Positions 1 through 10,940 of a stretch of 64,000 nt of DNA are shown here, piece after piece (the stretch's first letter is position 1; every line of letters starts with the position of its first letter). Both the position numbers and the translations under genes were made by a program. Under the pieces are notes generated by a model. It made no database searches. It was not told the DNA's origin and worked only from the letters and a program-made list of their open reading frames with translations. Source of the stretch: Gigaspora margarita (lineage: Eukaryota; Glomeromycota; Glomeromycetes; Diversisporales; Gigasporaceae); contig WTPW01000087.1 of the NCBI GenBank assembly GCA_009809945.1, positions 496,398 through 560,397 on the forward strand, given 5' to 3'.

Positions 1-250
1 TTTACCCAGTGACGGTCAAAACATTATGTAATCGTTAAAGATTTATTAATCGTTATATATCGTTTCAAATAATTCTGATTATAATCGATTTATAGATATA
101 TAACGATTTAATATAAAAAAATGATATATATCGATTTAGATATATATCGATTTTTATTCAATTAATCGATATATAACGATATTTTATAATCGATATAAAA
201 TGATTAAGTGTTATATATCGATTAATATCTATATATAAAATTTGCGGATG
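1..250. repeat. ATCGAT-rich short element, copy 1
   Basis: AT-rich non-coding unit built from ATATATCGAT and TAACGAT motifs, opening with ACCCAGTGACGGTCAAAAC. It aligns end to end with 5729-6319 once a MITE is removed from that copy. The shared segment ends at TTTGCGGATG here and TTTGCAGATG there, after which flanks differ. It may begin before the window. No coding capacity. Confidence 0.8.
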
Positions 251-514
251 GCTATAATAGTACATTCTTTTAGCTTCAACTTTATTGGGTTATATCCATA
301 TTGACAAACTCAGTTTTGTTCCTTAAGAGCTCCAAGAGGACAATTGATAGCAATATAGCCTATTATTTCACAAGTATTGCAAATATTTTCTGAACAGTTT
401 TGATACAAGTAGTTATTTCTATTGCAGGTATGGCAGGACCCTGAAATATACATAGATAGGTCAGGTCAGAGAATGCATCGATTGTAATTATAATGCAAAC
501 CTATAAGAAACATG
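251..514. other. No recognised feature
   Basis: Unassigned AT-rich sequence. It may hold more decayed 5' sequence of the hAT transposase that follows, but I could not find a convincing reading frame. Confidence 0.4.
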
Positions 515-516
515 AA

Positions 517-1277
517 AAACTTGCAAAGGTAATATCCTTAATGCCTATATTAGATAATGCAACCCATTGGATGAGTATAATAAAAATGATTGAATGATGT
601 AAAAAACTTATTCCTCATATTACTTAGGCTAATGGATTTTTAGGTTTATACAATTTTTTTTATTTTTTTGTTTTATTTATTTTCTATTTTTTATTTATTT
701 TTTAATTTTTTTTTATTTTTTAGCTTGAGATATTTTGTTAGTAGAGCAATTAAACCTAAATAAAGTTGATAGTTTAATCAATCAACTTAAATATTTTTCT
801 GAAGCTACTAATAATTTACAAAATGAATCGATGAATTTAGATAATGTTTGTGCTTACTTTGATTTGTTAATTGAAGAATGTCCAGAATTAGAAGATCGAT
901 TAAAAAGAAATGCATTGATAATTCTTGATTCTCTTTTTAAAAATGCTGTGGTCAAAGTTTTACAAAAGCAGGAAGCTGCACTAACCTTCACTGAAAAAGA
1001 AAAACTTCAAAAATTTATTATGGAACAGAATATACAACAAACTGTAGAAGGACCTATGACTATGAAAGAATGTATTGCAAAAAAGCGCAAACTAGAAGAA
1101 TAAAAATACATGGATATAAATCTTATTCCACCTACTTCCAATATGGTAGAACATTTGTTTTCGATTATCAAATACTATTATACAGACTAGAGGAAGTCCC
1201 TTAATCCATATACTTTAGAAAATTTTCTGCTTCTAAGAATGAACGATAAAATGTGGTCAATTCAAGATGTTAACTGA
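517..1277 (+). pseudogene. hAT-family transposase, C-terminal half, degraded
   Basis: Remnant of a hAT (Ac/hobo-type) DNA transposase. A first segment from about 517 reads MPILDNATHWMSIIKMIE, the 'N-x-TRW-S' block common before the hAT dimerisation region. It has TGA at 595 and TAG at 625. A T-rich stretch ending in TTTTTTAG near 723 looks like an intron. A second segment (735-1103) gives an acidic helical region. The same frame continues past TAA 1101 into MDINLIPPTSNMVEHLFS and, after TAG 1188, PYTLENFLLLRMNDKMW, the hallmark dimerisation motif (S-N-x-V-E-x-L-F-S then L-E-x-x-L-x-L-x-x-N-x-x-x-W). It ends at TGA 1275. With four in-frame stops it is not functional. The family is known; the intron is inferred. 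Confidence 0.78.
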
Positions 1278-1522
1278 ATTAAGCACTAACATGAAATTAA
1301 ACTTTAATAATATATTATATAGTGATATATGTTTGTATTTTATATGAGCTCTAATTAGATTAGAATAAGATTTCCAAATTTGTTTAATATGCAAGTTTTA
1401 TACAGGTTTAAAACCCTTATTTTTTTTAATTAACTTTGATATTCATTTCTAGCTTAGTGCAACTGCAGTGCACAACTATTTATTTTATATATAGTATACG
1501 TATACAATTACAGTACATTCTA
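1278..1522. other. No recognised feature
   Basis: AT-rich sequence between the hAT relic and a hAT-type MITE. I see no ORF or repeat of note. Confidence 0.4.
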
Positions 1523-1530
1523 TGTATGAT

Positions 1531-1764
1531 CAGTGTTTGAAATTGGGTTGCGGAATTTGTGGACTGCAATAAATTTTAAAAATTTTGCAACCAAAATCTG
1601 AAATGCATATTCAAATTCTGCACATAAATTTGCAAAATTTACTAATAAATTTCTATTAAATGCTTATATAAGCAACTAAATTTTTATAAATTTTTATAAT
1701 CTGCAAATATTTTTTTATTTGGTTGCAGCCCGCAACTAATTTAAAAATTGAATTTCAGACACTG
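1531..1764. mobile_element. hAT-type MITE, 234 bp
   Basis: Ends are CAGTGTTTGAAATT and, on the other strand, CAGTGTCTGAAATT; both begin CAGTG as hAT termini do. Flanks 1523-1530 (TGTATGAT) and 1765-1772 (TGTGTGAT) are an 8-bp TSD with one transition. Non-coding and internally palindromic. Confidence 0.8.
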
Positions 1765-1889
1765 TGTGTGATAAATAATTAGATTAATTGTTTAAAACAT
1801 TCTTTATATGTATATTAATTCATGTCAATGTGGATTTTAATTTTTCATTATCTAAAAAAATGTGTCACATCAGATACTGCGTATAGTGC

Positions 1890-2030
1890 TCTATGAGATA
1901 TAATGATAATTGCAATTAATTGCAATTATTTTGTTATTAATTTAGTTTCAATTATTTTTGTTATAATTTTTAATTAATTGCTAATTGCATACACATATGG
2001 CAAAATTAATTGCAATTAATTTTTCATTAT
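1890..2030. repeat. TGCAATTAATTGCAATTA-rich palindromic patch
   Basis: Multiple overlapping inverted copies of TTGCAATTAA occur here. It may be a decayed MITE, but no termini or TSD were found. Confidence 0.3.
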
Positions 2031-2467
2031 GCCTGCATAATATTACTTGAATTAAAATTATATAATAATCTCTATGTGTATACCAGAAACAGAGTTTCAC
2101 AGAAGTGAAATGAAGTATAGGGTTTACAGCCATCTTTGATGATGTGCATCCACAAAATCTCATATTTGATTGGTCAGCGTGATCATAAATCTTTCCTTTT
2201 CTGTTTTAATAGGCATTTTTGGATTGCTTTGTGACTTGTGCATTTTCACAGGTTTAATTCTATAGTGAAATGCTAAAGGTGTATATTACATAGTTGTATA
2301 CAATAAAGCTAACATAAATTTATTTATAATTATTATTGCTTGATCAGCTACTTTATTTCTAAATATAAAAAAACATATGGGAATAAGTTTGCTATCCAAC
2401 TAAGCTCTAGGGTTACATACTCAAAACTCAATACCTATAACAAAGTATCTAGTATCTATTTCAGTTA

Positions 2468-2955
2468 CTTCACTGCCACTGCAGCTATAGAGCCTTACTG
2501 TCTACTAATAAGGTTCTTGCACTGCTACTGCAGCCGCGAAGCTTAACTATTCACTAATAAGGTCCTTGCACCACTGCAGCCGCAGAGCCCAAATATTTAC
2601 TAATAAGGTCCTTGCACTGCCACTGTAGCTGCAGATCCTATTTTACTACTAATAAGGTTCTTGTACTGCCACTACCACTGCAGAGCCTAAATATTCACTA
2701 ATAAGGTCCTTGCACTATCACTGTATCTGCAGAGCCTAAATATTCACTAATAAGGTTCTTGCACTGCCACTGCAGTCGTAGAGCCTAAATATTCACTAGC
2801 AAGATCCTTGTACTACTGCAGAGCCTAACAGTTTACTAATAAGGTCATTGCACTGCCACTGCAGCCGCAGAACCTAACTATTCACTATTAAGGTCCTTGC
2901 ACGCTACTGTAGCTGTGGAGCCTAACTGGTCATTAATAAGGATCACTGCTACTAA
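2468..2955 (+). repeat. 49-bp minisatellite, about 10 units
   Basis: Imperfect tandem copies of a unit with landmarks CACTGCCACTGCAG, AGAGCCTAAATATTCACT and AATAAGGTCCTTG. Most units are 49 bp; a few have lost 3-9 bp. It is richer in GC than its surroundings, because each unit has a CTGCAG core. The ORF reading into it is only the repeat translated. Confidence 0.92.
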
Positions 2956-3289
2956 TGGTCCTTTCACTACCATTTACTGTGAAACCCAAAAACAGACTAC
3001 AAATATCTACTGTAGTTGTTCTAATACTTGTAGACCACTTAAAATAGTGTGGGTGGGCGAGAGATAGAACCAGCCTTTATCAAGGCAAGCAATAGCAAAA
3101 CCAAAGATAACTTCATTCCTTAATATCCGCATGTGCACAGCCACCTATTCATACTTTAATATGTCCTATTTATTGATATTTATAGAAACCTAAATTTGCT
3201 AAAATCATATGATATTACAACAAACAAAACTGCGCCCTTAATACAATAAGCCTCAACCAAGCATTAAACTAACTATAAATATCAAAAAT

Positions 3290-3495
3290 CTACATGAAAA
3301 AAACTTGTTGACAAACTACAGCTATATTTTCCTGAAGTTCTTTCAGTTTCATCCTAAAAGCCACCTAACACTTCGTTGTCTTTGGAAATTCATTCTGAAA
3401 GTAGCGATCTAATTTCCATAGAACTAGATGATTCATAAGATGAAACTGAAAGGATTTCAGAAAACAAGTTTGTCCCAGAATTTATGAGAACAGAA
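3290..3495. repeat. Hairpin-forming MITE-like repeat
   Basis: Inverted arms: TTCTTTCAGTTTCATC at about 3337 pairs with GATGAAACTGAAAG at about 3440. The pairing extends outwards imperfectly through ACAAACT...AGTTTGT. No TSD was identified. Confidence 0.55.
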
Positions 3496-3870
3496 ATCAT
3501 CAGTAAATTAATCTTATCAGTAAATTACTTGCCAGTGAGATTATTTAATTATTACTGCATATCCATAATTTAATTAATTATAGCAGCATAATTCAATAAT
3601 TACAATAATTTCTAGCATCGAACTTGCATATAGTACCATGGCACTTATTCATGAACTTGTTTTTTTTTGGAGATACTATATGTATTGGACAATAGCGTAT
3701 ATGCTTGTAAATTCAATTAAATCTTACTATAACCTATTTTCTGTTTCTGGTTTTAGCACAACTACATTGCGCAGCTACCTTATTTTTAAATTTTACAAGT
3801 CTTGCATTACATTATGCAGCATTATACATCACATAATGCAGCATGCATAATGCATAAGGTACATCTCTAA
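3496..3870. other. No gene; short GCATAATGCAG repeats
   Basis: AT-rich. Near 3800-3860 GCAGCATTATACATC and ATAATGCAGCATGC recur. A 70-codon ORF (3638-3850) overlaps this repeat and matches no family I recognise. Confidence 0.4.
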
Positions 3871-3874
3871 TTAA

Positions 3875-3950
3875 CCAGATATATATCGATAATCAACACC
3901 CTGCCGATTATTATCAATAGTGATAGTAATCGATATATATCTAATATGAT
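3875..3950. repeat. Palindrome with AGATATATATCGAT arms
   Basis: AGATATATATCGAT at the left is matched exactly by ATCGATATATATCT at the right, with a spacer containing CACCCTGCCGATT. The spacer loosely resembles, inverted, the TAGTCCTCATCAG repeat near 44,287 and 56,590. Confidence 0.5.
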
Positions 3951-3965
3951 ATCAATTAAGAATTA

Positions 3966-5510
3966 TTATATTCACATAATCATGCTTTTTGCAAATTTTT
4001 AAATGTTTTACATATTTTTACAAGGTTTCGCAATTTATTATAAAATTTTATTTTTTTATTTATTATTATTATATATTATATTTTAAATTAAATATATATA
4101 TTTTTAATCAATATTTGCAAGTTTTTGCAATTTAATATAAAATTATTTATTTATTATTATTATATATTATGTTATTTTACATATTTTATTATATATTATT
4201 ATAAAAAAAATGAAAAACCAAAAAAACTCCCAAAAAAATAACAAAAAAACAAAAACAAAAAAATAGTAATAATTTTAAACTACTTTTGCATTTCGTTGCA
4301 TCTACTATTATATTCGCTTATATTCACTACTTCTTGCAAAGTACCAGAAAAGTTAGAGTTGGTGGTCTTGTAAAATACCAGAAAAGTCAGATCGTTTCTT
4401 GCAAAGTTTCGAAAAAAGTCAGAAATAAATAAAATAAAATTAAAAAAATAAGTAAAAAAAGAAAAACAAACAAAAAACAAAAATGTAAGCAAACTAAATA
4501 AAAAAAAAACAAAGCTCCAAATCTCTATTTTCCTAAAGTAAGAGTTCGTTTCTTATAATTTAGAAATCGTTGAAGGTTTCGCAATGTACCGGAATAATAA
4601 AAAAATAAAAATTAAAGAAATAAGTAAAAAGAAAACAACAGAAATAAGCAAACTGAATAAAAAAAATAATACCCCAAATCTTCATTATATTTGCTTCTAT
4701 TCACTCATATTCACTGCTATTCACTCATATTCACTTATTTTTGCTACTTTCTAAAAAAATAGTAAGTAAAAAAAATAAAAAAACTATTTCTCAGAAGTGT
4801 TAGTATTATACCACCCATACAAATGCAAGAGAAACAAGAAAAATTACCCATATAACCCCATACGAATGCAACAGAATGAGCAAGACCACCCCATACGAAT
4901 GCAAAAGAAATGAGCAAGACTACCGTACAAATGCAAGAAAAGAAAAACAAATGGACCACTACAAGAATACTAAAAATCTATGCAATACCATCTACAAGAA
5001 TGCCGAGAGGCATGTAAAGCTATTCCACAAGAACGCCAACAACACCAGCTAGTGACAATTTCAATGATGACACCAATGATGATATCAACTACAACACTAG
5101 CGATGATACCAACTAGGACAATACCAATGCGTTGCCTTGCGCAAAGTGTCAGAAAGTCACTATATTTCACACCAAAAAGTATTTTTTTTGTAGAAATAAA
5201 ATAAAAAAAATTAAAAAATAATAAATAAAAGAAAAAAATTAAAAAACAAATGAAACAAAATAATACTAAACAAAACGAAACATAACAAAAAAAAACAAAC
5301 CAAAAATGAAAAAACAATATAAAAGTGATAGAAGATCTAAATTATAAACAAAAAAAATAAACAAAGATCTAATCTGATCTTGTACTATGATCATCAAAAC
5401 ATTTTGAAACATTTCAAAAATATTAATCAAACGCATCCTTGGTATGATCCAGGATACAGATCTACTGATCCAGCCCAGTTTTAAAATATTTCAAATATAT
5501 TCGAAATACT
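3966..5510 (+). mobile_element. CATCAGC-family element, internal part (copy 1, ends lost)
   Basis: Starts inside the family at ATATTCACATAATCATGC (also at about 31,215, 33,710 and 63,165). It runs through the shared blocks: TTTATTATTATTATATATTA, the CTTGCAAAGTACCAGAAAAG block, GATCTAATCTGATCTTGTA and TGGTATGATCCAGG. The terminal CATCAGC ends are missing. ORFs inside (for example 4970-5317 on minus) are translated A/T-runs. Confidence 0.75.
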
Positions 5511-5635
5511 AAAAAAAAGAAAAGAAGAGAAAGAAAGGGAGAGAGAAAAAAAGGAGAGAGAAAAAAAAAGAGAGAGGAGATAAAAAAAGAGAGAGGAGAG
5601 AAAAAAAGGGAGAGAGGAATAAAAATAGTACAAAA
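5511..5635 (+). repeat. GA-rich low-complexity tract
   Basis: Purine-only minisatellite-like stretch of GGGAGAGAGAAAAAAA-type units abutting the end of the CATCAGC copy. Confidence 0.85.
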
Positions 5636-5728
5636 TGCTTTTTTTTTCCCAAGCCATTTAGTTTTGTTTTGTCTTTGTCTTTTTTTTTAGACTATTTTTT
5701 TTTGGAATTTTACTTTATTTTTTTTTTT

Positions 5729-6319
5729 TTTACCCAGTAATGGTCAAAACATTATATAATCGTTAAAGTTCTGTTAATCATTATATGTCGTTTCAAATAA
5801 TTCCAATTATAATCAATTTATAGATATATAACAATTTAATATAGAAAATGATATATGGGGTGCCTCATATTAAAAAGGCCCATTTTGACATATAGCTTAT
5901 TTTGAGATAATAGAGTTTAATCGTTTGTTTTGATTTTCAGACTAATCCAGGATTAAGCAAATTTCACGATTTTGATTGGTTAAAGATTACAGGTGACTAT
6001 CGGGTAATCTCATGATGTGCTTGTCCTTAGGCAGACTCGTGTAATTTTTCTTTTACATTACCTCCGTTTTTTATATGCAATTCAACCTTCATTTATAATT
6101 GAAAAATGTCAATCATGTCGAAATTTACATGAATCTAATAAAAACTCATTTTTCAAAAAAATTACGAAATGGGCCTTTTTAATATGAGGCACTCCATATA
6201 TCGATTTAGATATATATCAATTTTTATTCAATTAATCAATATATAACAATATTTTATAATCGATATAAAACATTAGGTATTATATATTAATCAATATCTA
6301 TATATAAAATTTGCAGATG
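5729..6319. repeat. ATCGAT-rich short element, copy 2, interrupted
   Basis: Second copy of the 1-250 unit, in the same orientation. Many CG sites in copy 1 read CA or TG here, as expected from methyl-cytosine decay. It is split at 5856-6196 by a MITE; removing that insert and one TA gives near-perfect colinearity with copy 1. Confidence 0.85.
5856..6196. mobile_element. Tc1/mariner-type MITE, 341 bp
   Basis: 30-bp terminal inverted repeats (5856-5885 and 6167-6196) begin TGGGGTGCCTCATATTAAAA and TGGAGTGCCTCATATTAAAA, matching at 29 of 30 positions. A TA dinucleotide is duplicated at the insertion point. The paralogous empty site is at about 131-137 in copy 1. Non-coding. Confidence 0.92.
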
Positions 6320-6600
6320 TACCAAATCCTCTTTTACTATTTTTTTTATGTCTAATAACTTATCAAATGGGATCCATTCAATTACATTTTCATATTTTCT
6401 AGCTCTAAATTATAACATTTTCATACAATCTCAATATTCTTATTTCTAATCATCCACCTTGTTGCTATGTCAGAGTTGCATAGTAGACACTATGCAGGTT
6501 GAGTATTATCTTCATTACAATGTGCATATTTTTTATATATATAATTTCTAATAAAACATATGATTAATTTTGTATCTGCGGTTTTAAATTTCATATAAAA
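6320..6600. other. No recognised feature
   Basis: AT-rich spacer ahead of the 125-bp tandem array. No ORF or element termini were seen. Confidence 0.4.
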
Positions 6601-7450
6601 TAGAAATAATTTTTATATTTACTAACTAAATAAATTGTACATAATAGTAAATAAGTATTTATTTTCTTTTTTGTGAACTTATTTGCAGTTTTTATTCATA
6701 AAATTAATAAATATTCTTTATTCTCACTTGATAAATAAAATGATTAATGCAAATAAAATAAAATGTACATAATTGTAAATAAGTATTTTATTCTTGTTTT
6801 GTAAACTTATTAAATGTTCTTTATACTCACTTGCTGAATGAATTGATTAATGCAAATAAAATAAATATATAATAGTAAATAAGTATTAATATTCTTGGTT
6901 TTAAACTTATTTTGCATTTTTGTTTCATAAAATTATTAAAATGTTCTTTATACTCACTTACTAAATGAAATCATTAATGTAAATAAAATGAGTATGTAAT
7001 GGTAAATAAGTATTTATTTTCTTGTTTGTGAACTTGTTTTACAGTTTTTATTTCATAAAATTATTAAATGCTCTTTATACTCACTCACTGAATGAAATGA
7101 TTAATGTAAATGAAATAAATTGTGCATAATGGTAAATAAGTATTTAATTTCTTGTTTTGTGAACTTGTTTTGCAGTTTTTATTTCGTAAAATTATTATTA
7201 AACATTCTTTGTACTCACAGACTAAATTAATGCAAATGAAATGAATTGTACGTAATAGTAAATAAGTATTTATTTTCTTGTTTTGCGAACTTGTTTTCAG
7301 TTTTTATTTAGTAAAATTATTAAAAATTCTTTATGCACGCTGCTAAATGAAATGAATTGTATGTAATGATAAATAAGTACTTATTTTATTGTTTTGTAAG
7401 CTTGTTTTGCAGTTTTTTATTTCAAAAAATTGTTAAATATTCTTTATACT

Positions 7451-8052
7451 GGGGGTCTTAGCTGGGTTGGGTCTAACCCAACCTGACCTGGATCAGTCCC
7501 AACCTGGGTCAGTTTGGGTCAGATCAAACCTGGGTCAGAAAAAATCTGGAATTATATAAAATAATCACAAGTAGTTGCTATATAGTAAAGTCCAAATCTT
7601 ACTATCAAACTCAATAAAAAGTGTTTAAATAAACTTGTTTAGAAGAGCAAAATACATATACTTTTTAATTTTCATCCAAATTGAAAAAATTTTACTATTT
7701 AACTTTTAAGTTTTACATTCGTCAAACATATTTTTTAAAAAGATTCTAATTTTTTGCATTGAATGTAAAAATTAAAAGTCAAAGAATAAAAATTTCCTCA
7801 ATTTGGATAAAAATTCCAGAGTATATACATTTTGATCTCCAAACAAGTTACTTAAGCAGATTTTATTGATTTACATTGTAGCGACTATTATTAACCCAGT
7901 TTAATCTGGGTTGGATTGGGTTAGACCTGGGTCAGATTTGACATGAGGCAGGTAAAACCCAGTTCAGGTTTGATATAAGGCAGGTTAGACCCAAGTGGGT
8001 CTGACTTGAGTCAGGCCCAAACCTGACCCAACCTGACTCACTAAGACCCTTA
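7451..8052. mobile_element. hAT-like element with GGGTCTTAG ends, 602 bp
   Basis: Left end GGGGGTCTTAGCTGGGTTGG; right end on the other strand TAAGGGTCTTAGTGAGTCAG. It is flanked by CTTTATACT at 7442-7450 and 8053-8061, a 9-bp match that includes an 8-bp TSD. Subterminal ends carry many GGGTTGGGTC/TGACCCAAC motifs. A second palindromic repeat sits in the middle. Confidence 0.75.
7568..7890. repeat. AGTAAAGTCC palindromic element, copy 1
   Basis: Left arm AGTAGTTGCTATATAGTAAA and right arm TTACATTGTAGCGACTATTA enclose an AT-rich inverted-repeat interior. It aligns with 8757-9570, supplying the empty site for the insertion in that copy. Confidence 0.65.
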
Positions 8053-8100
8053 CTTTATACTCACTCACTAAATGAAATAATAAATATGTAATATAAAAGT

Positions 8101-8260
8101 AGCATGTGAAGTGTTTATGTACAAATCCTTTTAATTGGATATTTCTGCTTTAAAATACGTTATATGATTACTTATTTCTTGTATTTATTGGCAGCTAATT
8201 TTTATAAACTAGCTTTTTATATATATATGATATAAGTATTTGTGGTCAATTTTTCCTAAA
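8101..8260. other. AT-rich spacer
   Basis: Short AT-rich sequence between the tandem array and the next element. Nothing recognised. Confidence 0.4.
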
Positions 8261-8770
8261 GGATCTTCCAGAAATTAGCTGATTTCTGGGTAAGTGGGTG
8301 GTTCAGCTGAAGTATCAAGTGTAATTCCGGCCAAAATTTCATAATTCTGGCCAAAGTTACAAAATTAGTTTTACCAAAATTATAAATTTATTAATAATAT
8401 TTAATAATTAATAACTTTTGATCTACTGGACCAAATTTAATGATTTAACTACCAAAATGATCCTCTCAACTCTAGCAAGCCCAAAATCATAAGAGAAGTA
8501 AGGGTCACTATTTTATTACGACCTATATATATAGTATAAATACTAGTATTTTTATTATAATGAAATTATAATATTCGAATTTGAATTCTCAATAACTATA
8601 TATCCTAATAAGCTAAATTTTTAATGTAAATAGATATAAGATTGATCTATATTATATTAAAATTTTAGCTAAATCAGATTAGTAGTTCTTGTAAAATTGC
8701 TTAAAAACTGTATATAATTTTGTTAAATTATTTTAAAGTAAAATTGGTTTTTAGCAATTGCAAGTAGTTA

Positions 8771-9226
8771 GGGCCGTGTCATTAATCACCTGATTATTTT
8801 TTATCAGAGGCCTACTCCCTCTCCCTCTTCTTTAATATATATATAGTCAGTTCTTATATATGATTTTAACTTTTTTTACCCCCCTCCCAGGACCCCGGAC
8901 ATATAGTACAGAGGTCATACATTGCGCAATTTAGCAAAAACCCCCAAAATTTGAGAAGCAAAAAAACAGTGTTTGGCAATTATCTTGGTATCCAGTGGTC
9001 CAATTTGAATGAACTTTTTTTTAAAATGAAGCTCTCAGTGAGGCGCATCTAACAAAAAAAGTTCATTCAATTCTGATTACTGGATCTCAAGTTATTTAAG
9101 TAAATATATTTTGACATTTTCAGCAAATTAGGCAAAATTGGCCAAAATCCAGTTATGACCTATATCAAAGATGTCCGGGGTCCTCCCCTCCCCCCCTAAA
9201 AAATTACCTGATTTTTGTCACTCCCC
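8771..9226. mobile_element. PIF/Harbinger-type MITE, copy 1, interrupted
   Basis: Ends GGGCCGTGTCATTAATCACC and (other strand) GGGGAGTGACAAAAATCAGG, flanked by TTA at 8768-8770 and 9227-9229, the 3-bp TSD typical of PIF/Harbinger. It matches 33890-34040 on both sides of a hAT-type insert. Confidence 0.85.
8889..9184 (+). mobile_element. AGGACCCC hAT-type MITE, copy A, 296 bp
   Basis: Perfect 14-bp ends AGGACCCCGGACAT / ATGTCCGGGGTCCT. Both sides read CCCCTCCC, an 8-bp TSD inside the Harbinger MITE. The interior has TTTGGCAATTATCTTGGTAT and AAGCTCTCAGTGAGGCGCAT, shared with copies at 12,264, 28,244 and 62,593. Confidence 0.9.
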
Positions 9227-10045
9227 TTATTATATAATAAAGTCCAAATTTTACTATATAAATCGATTATGTTCACTTAAGTAAACTTATTTGGGTGATC
9301 AAAATACATACACTCCAAAATTTTTATTCAAATTGGAGAACTTTTTATGATTTACTTTTAATTTTTACATTCATTAAATTTATTTTTTAAAAAATTTTAA
9401 TTTTTTCATTAAACGTAAAAATCAAAAGTCAAATAATAACAAATTCTTCAATACTAATAAAAATTTTAAAATAAGTATATTTTGCTCTACTAAAAATTTT
9501 ATTTAAGCAACTATAATCAATTCACATAGTAAAATGATGACTTTACTATGTAGCAACTGTTGTTGATCATACAATAGCTTATTTTCAGGTCAAAACCATT
9601 TTTGAGTTTTTTTAAAATTAGAATTTGATTAGTCAATAGTCTTATTACTAGAGAGTATGACCTATATGAACTCTAATTATATGATTTACTGCACTTCTCT
9701 AAAAATTTAATTACAGAATCCTGTAATCAGAATAGATTTGTGTTACTATAAAAGTTCTATAATTTATTAAATAATTATAAACTATTTTAGTAATACATTA
9801 TTCTGCTTTTAGGATCCTATAATTAGATTTTAATAATTTTGGGTTTCTAGATTCCTCTCATTGAGAGAATCATTTTGGTAGTTAAATTATCAAATTTGGT
9901 CCAGTAGATCAAAAGTTATTTACTATTAAATATTATATCTTACTTTTTAATAATCATAAAATCTGATTGCTAGTTGGAGTATCAGGTGTGGGTGGGTGGA
10001 AGTAGGCTTATAGTAAACAAAAATTAGCTGATTTCTGGAAGCTCC

Positions 10046-10735
10046 CTAATTTGTATAATGGGCTTTTCAGATGGGCTTCTCCACCAATACATGTAGATCA
10101 CTTTTTCTAATTCATTTTCAAATTTACCTGTTTATGCATGTGCATATTACAAGTATCAATTTATGTATACTTGTAATAAGCCACTTACTATTATTGCTGA
10201 TTAATAATAGCATGTTATATCAGGTAGTCAATATTTCTATTATGTAAACCAAACTTTTATATATAGTATAAAAATAAAAGTTTATTATTTAAAATTTTTA
10301 TATAGATTTTAATTATATATAATTATTTGCGAATTTCAAATAGATAGTTCAGTAGTTTAGAAAAAGACCAATATTATGTCTTTACAGAGTTATAGAACTA
10401 TTTTTAAAACATTTAAATTTAAATACAAAATAAGGATTTGCATTATATAAATTAATAATATGCAGTAGCAATGGTATTATGCTTTTATACTTCATATATT
10501 TAACATATATAACATTTATCTTAACATATACCGAACCATAGCTCGAGACAACACTATTTGGAACTCAGAACTGGATCAACAGTCCTTAGTATATCAGGTA
10601 GTAGGACAATAAATCATAGCTAAATAAGAACAATTACACTATTTGATATTTAAAGCTTAGAAAAAACTACTGCTAACATATACAGATTGATTTTTTTTTT
10701 TTTTAAACTTAGCAATCCTGCCTTTATTAACTAAA
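10046..10735. other. No recognised feature
   Basis: AT-rich, without an ORF above 60 codons, tandem repeat or element ends that I could identify. Confidence 0.4.
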
Positions 10736-10754
10736 GAATGTGTATGTATTACAT

Positions 10755-10940
10755 ACAATAAAGTCTCCAACTAATGCCTTTGACCCTTCTTTTTCTGCAA
10801 TAAAGACTCACCCAGCTGCTTTAAAGTGCCCAGATGCGATCTGCCGCAGCAACCTTTTTCCTATCCTTGGGCCTCCAACTCACTGAAGAAACTCCCTCAG
10901 GTCAATGGATTGTGGTTGCTAGCCTTGTCAAGATTGCTTT
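10755..10940 (+). pseudogene. Possible coding relic, unknown
   Basis: An island of higher GC than its surroundings. One frame from about 10,832 reads MRSAAATFFLSLGLQLTEE and continues to AFLL before a stop, with protein-like composition. An upstream TAA in the same frame could be a decayed CAA. I do not recognise the family. The following 150 bp are lysine-codon-rich low complexity. Confidence 0.3.

Larger units (their letters stand above)
6610..8100 (+). repeat. Tandem array, unit about 125 bp, about 7-8 units
   Basis: Landmarks recur in order: GTAAATAAGTATTTATTTTC, TGTGAACTTGTTTTGCAG, TTCATAAAATTATTAAA and TTCTTTATACTCACT. Units are 105-130 bp and diverged. The last unit is split at the TTCTTTATACT landmark by a 602-bp element. 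Confidence 0.88.
8757..9570. repeat. AGTAAAGTCC palindromic element, copy 2, interrupted
   Basis: GCAAGTAGT before 8771 joins TTATATAATAAAGTCC after 9229 to recreate copy 1 (AAGTAGTTGCTATATAGTAA). The right arm ends GACTTTACTATGTAGCAACT. It is split by a Harbinger-type MITE. Confidence 0.68.
8261..10045. mobile_element. Inverted-repeat element with CTTCCAGAAAT ends, 1.8 kb
   Basis: Left end GGATCTTCCAGAAATTAGCT; right end on the other strand GGAGCTTCCAGAAATCAGCT. Longer inner arms also pair: ACTGGACCAAATTTAATGAT near 8430 against ATCAAATTTGGTCCAGTAGA near 9890. The same inner arm occurs in the 16,944-17,667 element. No coding capacity. TSD not resolved. It contains three nested repeats. Confidence 0.65.

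Noticed and set aside
1101..1190. In-frame TAA and TAG in conserved hAT text suggested a ciliate-like code where TAA/TAG encode Gln
   Set aside because: In LINE 1 and LINE 2, TAG also falls at conserved Trp positions (23,480; 23,522; 35,970), and frameshifts and lost catalytic residues are common. Mutational decay explains all of them.
2468..2955. Regular repeats resembling a CRISPR array
   Set aside because: Units are contiguous and diverged with no unique spacers, in a eukaryotic transposon landscape. The same holds for 45,380-46,165.
4970..5317. 115-codon minus-strand ORF
   Set aside because: It is a Phe/Leu-rich translation of A-rich low-complexity DNA inside a CATCAGC-family copy; the other copies do not preserve it.
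5511..5635. GA-rich tract as a promoter element
   Set aside because: No gene follows; it abuts a truncated repeat and an ATCGAT unit, so it is read as low-complexity DNA.
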